A DNA stretch of 22,160 nt. Origin: JAGLSB01 sp023135955 (GTDB lineage Bacteria; Bacteroidota; Bacteroidia; Bacteroidales; GCA-2748055). This document shows, piece after piece, positions 15,992-22,160 of this stretch. The stretch covers positions 1-22,160 of the forward strand of contig DAOVIO010000052.1 of the NCBI GenBank assembly GCA_030673645.1, written 5' to 3'. Under the pieces are notes generated by a model, which searched no databases, had not been told where the DNA came from, and was given only the letters and a program-made list of their open reading frames with translations. Position 1 is the first letter of the stretch; each line of letters begins with the position of its first letter. The position numbers and the translations under genes were made by a program.

Positions 15992-16079
15992 CCGAGGATG
16001 GTCCCGATAGCTATCGGGAGACGAGCTCATGACGACGACGAAGGAGGAGCTCACGAATTCGCCACAGGCGAAAGAGTAA
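15992..16079. repeat. Palindrome-rich insertion in the T loop of the tRNA pseudogene
   Basis: Contains the perfect 18-bp palindrome TCCCGATAGCTATCGGGA at 16002-16019, a GAGCTC pair at 16023-16028 and 16047-16052 that can form a hairpin, and a 6-bp hairpin TTCGCC-ACA-GGCGAA at 16058-16072. This clustering of several palindromes is like a BIME (a mosaic of REP elements). No transposase gene accompanies it. Confidence 0.7.
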
Positions 16080-16097
16080 TCCCCCCTTGTAGAAAAC

Positions 16098-16130
16098 AAG
16101 AACTTTGACATTTTGAAGTAATATTAATAA
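16098..16130 (+). promoter_or_regulatory. Candidate tRNA-Ser promoter (duplicated upstream region, copy 2)
   Basis: The 25-base repeat shared with 15872-15896 carries TTGACA at 16105-16110, 32 bases before the tRNA start; an AT-rich stretch TATTAATAA follows at about 16122-16130 in the -10 position. Preservation in both copies supports a promoter. Confidence 0.45.
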
Positions 16131-16141
16131 ACCAAATTCCA

Positions 16142-16230
<89 letters not shown>

Positions 16231-16236
16231 AAAGTT

Positions 16237-16277
16237 AAAAGCCTTGTTGCGAAATTCGCAGCAGGGCTTTTTCTTTT
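16237..16277 (+). terminator. Terminator of tRNA-Ser
   Basis: A 15-bp stem (16237-16251 with 16257-16271, loop AAATT, two G-T pairs) is followed by TTCTTTTT. Confidence 0.85.
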
Positions 16278-16664
16278 TGTCCCCATTTGACAATTCCTTT
16301 TTCAAATGGGACTAAAAGAAAAAGACCAGGGATCCCGAAGGGAGACCAGAGCTTTTGTCTTTGCTGGTTCACCCAAATGGGATCATAAAATAATCCCCCT
16401 TCTTATAGATCATATTTTAAGATACGAGCTTTATGACCACTTGCCCCTACGGAAACCAAAAATATCGTCACATTTCCCAGAAATGAGGAACTGGTCGATA
16501 CAATGTTATCGGCTTACTTATTGGTCTGAAAGAGGAGCATTTAGGTGAAGAAATATACTTAGCTCATGCAGCCTGAACCCAATAATTGGTAAGATATTAT
16601 ATGGGGATTAACAGCTTATTCCAGTATATTTGTATATACATAGCTAATCACCTAAAATATCATA
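16278..16664. other. Non-coding stretch between tRNA-Ser and the glycoside hydrolase gene
   Basis: Holds a perfect 9-bp hairpin CCCATTTGA / TCAAATGGG (16282-16290 with 16302-16310) and, farther on, a 9-bp inverted pair TTTAGGTGA (16540-16548) and TCACCTAAA (16648-16656) about 100 bases apart. The frame at 16306-16548 has no protein-like features. A TATATTTG box at 16625-16632 matches TAnnTTTG and could be the -7 element for the gene at 16665, but no -33 element is spaced correctly. Confidence 0.4.
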
Positions 16665-18434
16665 ATGAAACAGCTCATTTACCTCGTAACAATTCTGGCA
16701 CAATTATCTTCTACTGCTTTACTATCACAGGATAACAATCTAATATATGCGGAAAACGGAAGGCTGTACCATCCTGGTGGAAAGGAAGTGGCAATGTGGG
16801 GCGTCAATCTCCAGCCCTGCCTTTCATGGGAGTATAACGCGCTTATGAAGGGAATCGGTATAAAAGAAGATGCCGGTGTATTCAAAAAAATGACAGACGA
16901 AAGCCTCGATGAACTGGAACTCCTGGGTTGCAAAGTAATACGATGTCATCTGACACCGGGTGATTTCACAGATGACAAAGGGAACCTGGTTGAAACAATT
17001 TACCTTGATGCCCTGGATTATATGATCGCTGAAACCGCCAAACACAACATGTATTGCTATATCGCATTTATCAATCACATGGGGCAAAACAATGTCGTCC
17101 CCGGATCATTTATGAACACCGAGTTGGGTAAATTTGATTACAGGGCCAGATGGATACTGGATCAACAAAAAGTTGAGTATTCAAAAAACTTTATCACTCA
17201 ATTGTTGAACCGTAAAAACCCATACAATCACACAGTGTATAAAAATGACTCAAGTATGGCCGTTTGGGAGATAATGAATGAACCCCGTTACTACAGTTAT
17301 GAAGCTGTAAAAGAAACCCCTTATTATGCAAACTTTACGGATTGGGCTACAACAAATAAACTGGAAAATAATGAATCCAATTACTTGAAATACAGGAAAC
17401 AATTGGTTCTTGGATACATTAATGACATGTACCAAACCATCCGGGCTACGGGGGACAGACATCCCATTGCATGGAACTGCAACTGGAATAGAATGATCAT
17501 GGGGCATGAGGATGTATTCGAGGCCATTGCTGAATCAGATGTTGAAGTTACCGCTTTCTGTAATTACCCTGGCCAGAATGTGGTCAAGCATCCCTATCAA
17601 TCAAATCCGGAAGATCTTACTCGCTATGATTTTACAGAATGGTACCAAAATTTTTATGATAACAAAAACTATTATGGTTGGGTATTAAGTGAGCCATTCA
17701 AGAACAAAGCCAAGATTGTATACGAATTTGAAACATTTTATAACCAGAGCGCCTACCTCTATCCGTTGATGGCTGATTTCCTGCGTGCCATGGGGGTACA
17801 GATGACCGCTATGTGGCAATATTCCATGCCCGGTTATGCAACATACAGGAGCGGCTCCCATGTTCTTAACCTGAAATGCACTCCTGCCAAGGCAGCCTCA
17901 TTTGCCGTGGCTGGTAAGATCTTTGAAAACACTCCAATCATGCAACCCTACCATACTGAATCGATCAATGAATGGGAAACTGAAACATATACCTACTCCT
18001 ATAAAAACGACATGAGCCTATACTGCGATGATGATGTATATTACTATTCAAACAATGTAAAGGACTCCGAATCAATCAAACCCGGAGCCCTGGTTAGAAA
18101 CATTCTCGGATATGGTTCCTCTCCAATTGTAAAATATGATGGAACAGGACTTTATAAAATCATGATCTCCGATAATCAGATGGATATCATAATCCAGCCC
18201 GATGCTATACACTTGAAAAAACTTTGGCAAAGGTACAGTCAGAGCGAAGGCCCGGTGACCAGGCTTGATGATAAAGTGAAACACATTATACAGATTGATC
18301 TTGATGGCTGGGAAAAAGGGAAATATACCCTCTTCGAGTTTAAGGATGGCAAAAGGACAAAGGTCGGATCAATGGAAAATCTTAAACTGGAAATTACTCC
18401 CGGATCATACCAGATTGTAAAAAACACTGATTAG
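16665..18434 (+). CDS. Secreted GH5-like (clan GH-A) glycoside hydrolase
   Basis: The protein has 589 residues with a signal peptide (about 1-22, ending LLSQD). The substrate-facing N-terminus reads LIYAENGRLYHPGGKEVAMWGVNLQ, the start of many GH5 barrels. WEIMNEP at 201-207 is the classic NEP motif with the acid/base Glu206 on strand 4, and IVYEFE at 351-356 supplies the likely nucleophile, Glu354. VIRCHLTPGDF at about 91-101 fits strand 2. Residues about 450-589 form a beta-rich C-terminal domain (ending FKDGKRTKVGS..LEITPGSYQIV). It probably attacks a beta-linked polysaccharide outside the cytoplasm; the subfamily and substrate cannot be told. It stands alone without SusC/SusD genes. Sample lines count 45-50% G+C (17101-17160: 27/60; 17881-17940: 30/60) against 16/60 in the next gene (19681-19740), suggesting transfer. 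Confidence 0.8.
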   Translation: MKQLIYLVTILAQLSSTALLSQDNNLIYAENGRLYHPGGKEVAMWGVNLQPCLSWEYNALMKGIGIKEDAGVFKKMTDESLDELELLGCKVIRCHLTPGDFTDDKGNLVETIYLDALDYMIAETAKHNMYCYIAFINHMGQNNVVPGSFMNTELGKFDYRARWILDQQKVEYSKNFITQLLNRKNPYNHTVYKNDSSMAVWEIMNEPRYYSYEAVKETPYYANFTDWATTNKLENNESNYLKYRKQLVLGYINDMYQTIRATGDRHPIAWNCNWNRMIMGHEDVFEAIAESDVEVTAFCNYPGQNVVKHPYQSNPEDLTRYDFTEWYQNFYDNKNYYGWVLSEPFKNKAKIVYEFETFYNQSAYLYPLMADFLRAMGVQMTAMWQYSMPGYATYRSGSHVLNLKCTPAKAASFAVAGKIFENTPIMQPYHTESINEWETETYTYSYKNDMSLYCDDDVYYYSNNVKDSESIKPGALVRNILGYGSSPIVKYDGTGLYKIMISDNQMDIIIQPDAIHLKKLWQRYSQSEGPVTRLDDKVKHIIQIDLDGWEKGKYTLFEFKDGKRTKVGSMENLKLEITPGSYQIVKNTD

Positions 18435-18527
18435 ATTTTAATTTAAATCCCTGATCCTATTCAATTATATTCCATTCATCAAATAAAAATTTATTACTTT
18501 TAGCTTTCCTTTCCAAACAAATATCAG

Positions 18528-20858
18528 ATGATGACTAATTTCAAATTCTCAGAAGTTGAGGAATCGTTTTTAAAAAAATCTAACAGGGATAGTTTTACTT
18601 CGAGAATCCCCTATATCATTTTACCTAATTTCCCCAGATTGGGCTTAATTACTTCTCTGCGTTTTCTTGAATGGGTCTCTGAAAATCCAAAAGGAGTTAT
18701 AAGTCTGCCTACTGGTAAAACTCCTGAACATTTCATCAAATGGACTAAGTATTTTTTAAATAACTGGGATACCAACGAAGCGACAACAATACGTCACGAG
18801 AACGGATTGAAAGTATCTGAAAAGCCATATTTGGGTAAGTTACATTTCGTGCAGATTGATGAGTTTTATCCAATCGATTCAAGTCAGCATAACAGTTTTT
18901 ATGACTATATACAGAACTTTTATATAAAAGAATTCGGACTTGATCCTGACAGGGCTTTGTTAATTAATTGCAATAATATTGAACTTGAAAATAATCTTAG
19001 TTACAAACAAGTATTTCCTGATAATAAGATCGATTTATCACTCAGACACCGGGAACCAAAAGATACTTTCGAAAAAATTCAGCAGAAGTCAATATTCAAA
19101 ATCGATAATTGGTGCAGCAATTACGAAGAGAAAATTATTGAAAAAGGTGGGATTGGTTTCTTCCTCGGCGGTATAGGTCCCGATGGTCATATTGGTTTTA
19201 ATACCCGTGGGAGCGATCACAATTCCACGACTCGACTTACTGCCACAAATTTTGAAACGCAAGCCGCTTCTGCCGGTGACCTTGGAGGTATTGAAGTATC
19301 GAGAAACAGGTTAGTAATAACAATTGGATTAAATACCATTACTTATAATCCTGAAGGGGTATCGATAATTTTTGTTGCCGGAGAAGCAAAAGCAAAGATT
19401 GTGAAAAATGCTATTGAGAATGAAGCAAACGTTCTGTTTCCCGCAACAGTATTGCAGAGACAAAAAAAGGCCCGTTTTTATATTACTGAAGGTGCTGCCA
19501 TTGAATTGGAAGACAGTATTGAAAATTTTTACATGAATGGTGAATGGAACTTTCAGAAAACAGAGAGAGCGATTTTTGACTTATGTCAAAGAATCGATAA
19601 ATATGCGCATAATTTACATTTGGAAGACCTTAGAAATGATAAATACTGTTCTTTAATCCCTGATTTGAATATCAATCATGTTCGAGAAGTAATTCAATCA
19701 ACTTTGGAAAAGATTGAAAATGGATTAAGAGTAAAAAAAGATCAATGTTTTCTGCATACTGGTCCACATCATGACGACATTATGCTTGGGATTTTTCCAG
19801 CTATTGTCCCTCAAATTCGACAGGCAAGTAACGACTTTCACTTTTCGATTATGACCTCTGGATTTACTGCTGTAACTAATGTTATGATTCAAGAACTTCT
19901 AAGTCAATGTCTGAAACTTATTCACCATGGGGAGATTCAAATGATCAAATATCCAGATTTTTTTAAAAATGGATACAAATTTAAATGGGATAAGGATGTT
20001 AGCCATTACCTCGATAAAGTTGCAGATAAAAATGAAGCTGGCAAATTAAGAGGTCTATGCCATAGATTAACCCGAATTATGGTTGATGTCTATAGCGTTT
20101 CTTCAGAATCAGAGTTGATTAAAATCATTAATGATAAAATCAATACTATTAATAAAAGCTACGACGGAGAAAAGGATACTCCTGATATTCAAAGACTTAA
20201 AGGAATGCTAAGAGAGTTTGAAGAGGAATTAGTTTGGGCGCATTATGGTGTTCAGGTTAAAAATATCAAGCATATGAGATTGGGATTCTACACTGGGGAT
20301 ATTTTCACTGAACCACCAGAAAAAAAGAGAGATGTTCAACCTATTCTTCAATCATTACGTGAAATTAATCCAACAATTATAAGCCTTGCTCTCGATCCTG
20401 AAGGTTCAGGGCCTGATACTCACTACAAGGTTTTGCAAGCTATTGCTGAATCATTACGACAATGGGGAAAAGAAAAAGATCTTTCAGAAATAAAGATAAT
20501 CGGATATAGAAATGTATGGTTTAAATTTCAACCCTGGGATTCAAATGTTTTTACTCCTGTTTCATTAAATTCTATGGCTGTACTCGACAGTTCATTTAAA
20601 AACTGCTATATAAGTCAGGTTAATGCCTCTTTTCCAAGCTATGAATTCGATGGTCCTTTTAGTGATCTATCCCAAAAAATTTGGGTTGAGCAATTTAAAC
20701 GAGTTCAATTAATATTAGGCAAAGACTTTTTCTACGAACATAAATTGCCCAAAATAAGAGCAAGCCATGGAATGATATTTCATAAAGAAATGGACCTCGA
20801 TGAGTTCCTGACTCATGCACGCGCTCTGGAAGACAGCATGGAAGGAAAGATAAATTGA
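18528..20858 (+). CDS. NagB-like glucosamine-6-phosphate deaminase domain fused to a PIG-L (LmbE) deacetylase-like domain
   Basis: The 776-residue protein joins two sugar-amine domains. Residues about 25-335 are NagB-like: SLPTGKTPEHF (phosphate loop), QIDEF with Asp111 (equivalent to E. coli Asp72), and GGIGPDGHIGFN with Asp219 and His221 (equivalent to Asp141 and His143). The third catalytic residue of NagB, Glu148, is Thr226 here (FNTRGSDH instead of FNEP). Residues about 405-720 look like the PIG-L/LmbE fold, with HTGPHHDDIML (metal site H-x-D-D at 414-417) and LDPEGSGPDTHYKVL, the later metal His. PIG-L enzymes remove acetyl from N-acetylglucosamine derivatives. A deacetylase followed by a deaminase would fit a route from acetylated amino sugar to fructose 6-phosphate, but the missing Glu makes the reaction uncertain. 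Starts at 18528 and 18531 are equivalent. Long NagB forms like this occur in Bacteroidota. Confidence 0.85.
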   Translation: MMTNFKFSEVEESFLKKSNRDSFTSRIPYIILPNFPRLGLITSLRFLEWVSENPKGVISLPTGKTPEHFIKWTKYFLNNWDTNEATTIRHENGLKVSEKPYLGKLHFVQIDEFYPIDSSQHNSFYDYIQNFYIKEFGLDPDRALLINCNNIELENNLSYKQVFPDNKIDLSLRHREPKDTFEKIQQKSIFKIDNWCSNYEEKIIEKGGIGFFLGGIGPDGHIGFNTRGSDHNSTTRLTATNFETQAASAGDLGGIEVSRNRLVITIGLNTITYNPEGVSIIFVAGEAKAKIVKNAIENEANVLFPATVLQRQKKARFYITEGAAIELEDSIENFYMNGEWNFQKTERAIFDLCQRIDKYAHNLHLEDLRNDKYCSLIPDLNINHVREVIQSTLEKIENGLRVKKDQCFLHTGPHHDDIMLGIFPAIVPQIRQASNDFHFSIMTSGFTAVTNVMIQELLSQCLKLIHHGEIQMIKYPDFFKNGYKFKWDKDVSHYLDKVADKNEAGKLRGLCHRLTRIMVDVYSVSSESELIKIINDKINTINKSYDGEKDTPDIQRLKGMLREFEEELVWAHYGVQVKNIKHMRLGFYTGDIFTEPPEKKRDVQPILQSLREINPTIISLALDPEGSGPDTHYKVLQAIAESLRQWGKEKDLSEIKIIGYRNVWFKFQPWDSNVFTPVSLNSMAVLDSSFKNCYISQVNASFPSYEFDGPFSDLSQKIWVEQFKRVQLILGKDFFYEHKLPKIRASHGMIFHKEMDLDEFLTHARALEDSMEGKIN

Positions 20859-20910
20859 TTAATCAAATATTTTGGTAATAAGTTTCTGAAAGCTTTTTTC
20901 ATTTTATTTT

Positions 20911-20939
20911 TTGACAGTTTACAATTTTTTATAGCTTTA
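20911..20939 (+). promoter_or_regulatory. Candidate promoter of the PurF-like gene
   Basis: TTGACA at 20911-20916 and TAGCTTTA at 20932-20939 have 18 nt between TTG and TA, matching the Bacteroidota -33/-7 pattern with one mismatch. It lies 35 bases before the ATG at 20975. Confidence 0.45.
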
Positions 20940-20974
20940 GCCAAGCTACACTCAACTTATTTAAGCTAATTACT

Positions 20975-22160
20975 ATGAGCGGATTCTATGGAGTTGTTTC
21001 CAAAGAAAAGTGTGTTAATGATGTTTTTTACGGAACAGATTATCACTCACATCTTGGAACAAAAAGGGCCGGTATGGTCTTTTACAATAAAACTGAAGGT
21101 TTCAGAAGGTCAATTCACAGTCTGGAAAGTGACTATTTCAGGTCTAAATTCGAACCAGATCTTGTAAAATTTGATGGCAATTTAGGAATGGGTATTATAA
21201 GCGATACAGATCCTCAACCTATCCTTTTTAATTCACATTTGGGGCGTTTCTCAATTGTTTCTGTAAGCCGAATAATTAATCTTAACGAGCTTGAAAAATA
21301 TTTTATAAGCAAAAAAAAGCATTTTACTGAAAACTTTCAGGGAAATGTGAATCCCACTGAAGTAGTGGCCAATCTTGTGAATGAAGAAGACAATTTTGTT
21401 TCAGGTATTGAGAATGTACAAAAAAGAATAAAAGGTTCTTGCTCTTTGCTTGTTCTAAAACCTGATAGAATTATTGCTGCCCGGGATAAACTTGGAAGAA
21501 CAACCATTGTCATTGGAAAAAAGGATGGAGCCTTTGCAGTGGCTTCAGAAACCTTAGCTTTTCCAAATACCGGCTATGAAATAGAGTATTATCTTGGTCC
21601 AGGTGAAATTGTTGAAATTACTTCCGACGGATATAACATATTGAAACCTGCAGGTAAAGAAATGCAGGTATGCGCATTCTTGTGGGTATATTATGGTTAT
21701 CCGCCATCATTTTACGAGGGAATTAATGTTGATGATTGTAGATATCGTTGTGGGGCAGCACTTGCAAAGCGGGATACAGTTGATGCTGACTTTGTTTGTG
21801 GCATACCCGATTCAGGAGTGGGACATGCAATAGGTTATGGAAATGAAAAGAATATTCCTTATAAAAGAGCCTATTCGAAATATACACCCACCTGGCCAAG
21901 AAGTTTTATGCCCCAGAATCAAAATACCCGTGAGCTTATTGCAAGAATGAAGCTTATTCCAAATAAGGCCTTAATCAAAGATAAAAGTATTGTTCTTCTT
22001 GATGATTCCATCGTGAGAGGAACACAACTAAGGGATAATACAGCAGATTTGCGTTTAGCTGGTGCCCGGGAGCTTCATATGAGAATTGCTTGTCCACCAC
22101 TGACATTCCCTTGCGATTTTTTGAATTTTTCTCAATCAAGATCAACATCAGAACTAGCTA
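20975..22160 (+). CDS. PurF-like amidophosphoribosyltransferase paralogue with degenerate glutaminase domain (3' end outside window)
   Basis: The frame runs from the ATG at 20975 off the window edge, giving 395 visible residues. The second half is clearly a type I phosphoribosyltransferase of the PurF kind: CAFLWVYYGYPPSF (canonical C..E.iYfarPdS), VCGIPDSGVGHAIGYG, and the PRPP loop IVLLDDSIVRGTQLRD; ACPPLTFPCD follows, where PurF keeps a Fe-S cysteine. The first half has the PurF fold spacing but not its chemistry. The second residue is Ser, not the nucleophilic Cys (MSGFYGVV for MCGI.GI), HRGQE is HLGTKR, and HNGN is replaced by SVSR. So it should not hydrolyse glutamine; it may use free ammonia, or do another PRPP-linked reaction. 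It follows the NagB-PIG-L gene after 116 bases with its own likely promoter. Similar paralogues exist in Bacteroidota as far as I recall. Confidence 0.8.
   Translation, partial: MSGFYGVVSKEKCVNDVFYGTDYHSHLGTKRAGMVFYNKTEGFRRSIHSLESDYFRSKFEPDLVKFDGNLGMGIISDTDPQPILFNSHLGRFSIVSVSRIINLNELEKYFISKKKHFTENFQGNVNPTEVVANLVNEEDNFVSGIENVQKRIKGSCSLLVLKPDRIIAARDKLGRTTIVIGKKDGAFAVASETLAFPNTGYEIEYYLGPGEIVEITSDGYNILKPAGKEMQVCAFLWVYYGYPPSFYEGINVDDCRYRCGAALAKRDTVDADFVCGIPDSGVGHAIGYGNEKNIPYKRAYSKYTPTWPRSFMPQNQNTRELIARMKLIPNKALIKDKSIVLLDDSIVRGTQLRDNTADLRLAGARELHMRIACPPLTFPCDFLNFSQSRSTSELA

Larger units (their letters stand above)
15914..16088 (+). pseudogene. tRNA-Ser pseudogene broken by REP-like palindromes
   Basis: Aligned with the intact tRNA-Ser at 16142-16229, this copy keeps the 5' acceptor strand with one change (GAAGAGG), the start of the D arm (GGAGAGTG, then TCCAC), and a 39-nt block at 15953-15991 that matches 16177-16215 with a single difference. 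It lacks most of the D loop. The 5' half of the anticodon arm (CAGTTTG in the intact gene) is replaced by the 16-nt palindrome TCCCGAGGTATCGGGA, so the GCT anticodon is gone. About 88 nt (15992-16079), containing three palindromes, are inserted in the T loop; the frame of the tRNA resumes with TCCCCCC. It cannot fold as a normal serine tRNA. Upstream promoter-like sequence is retained, so a transcript is possible. Confidence 0.85.

Noticed and set aside
16306..16548. 80-residue open frame after tRNA-Ser
   Set aside because: No family-like motif, no ribosome-binding site; its start overlaps the arm of a hairpin and its composition looks non-coding.
16539..16658. Inverted pair TTTAGGTGA/TCACCTAAA as ends of a mobile element
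   Set aside because: Only 9 bp, about 100 bases apart, no target duplication and no transposase; may be chance in AT-rich DNA.

Overview
The window is AT-rich bacterial chromosome from a member of the Bacteroidota. The evidence is the gene set (FloA with short NfeD, a DPP5-like S9 peptidase lipoprotein, a long NagB-PIG-L fusion, TPR/PD40/SPOR envelope proteins), promoter candidates that fit the Bacteroidota -33/-7 pattern (TTG, about 18-19 nt, TAnnTTTG-like), and few Shine-Dalgarno sequences. The genus cannot be told from the sequence. Most of the window is housekeeping. I see no transposase, integrase, CRISPR array or recognisable defence system.

Layout. 1-5023 (+): the 3' part of an SLC12-type cation-chloride cotransporter, a LOG-family nucleotide hydrolase, a secreted protein with a duplicated domain and a SPOR-like end, and an outer-membrane beta-barrel protein with thrombospondin type-3 and EF-hand calcium motifs. 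5047-11384, mostly minus strand: smpB, a Yip1-like membrane protein, (miaA on plus), a small membrane protein, a DPP5-like peptidase broken by a one-base frameshift, recA with a clear terminator, and a bcp peroxiredoxin. 11528-13549 (+): a large TPR + PD40 + SPOR envelope protein. 13551-13750: two tandem copies of a roughly 100-bp structured repeat. 13878-15638 (+): a clpS-nfeD-floA cluster closed by a strong terminator.

15708-16664 has no protein gene I can support. It holds an intact tRNA-Ser(GCU) and, just upstream, a duplicated tRNA-Ser copy that keeps the promoter and a 39-nt core but is broken by REP-like TCCCGA...TCGGGA palindromes, the same palindrome family seen in the 13.6-kb repeats. 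Downstream lie a secreted GH5-like glycoside hydrolase of visibly higher G+C, a NagB-PIG-L fusion lacking the usual third catalytic acid, and the start of a PurF-like protein whose glutaminase domain has lost its nucleophilic cysteine and glutamine-binding motifs but keeps an intact PRPP loop.

The most unusual signals are the REP-like element family and its invasion of a tRNA gene, the structured tandem repeat with compensatory changes, and the degenerate-glutaminase PurF paralogue. Base-composition statements are from hand-counted sample lines only.
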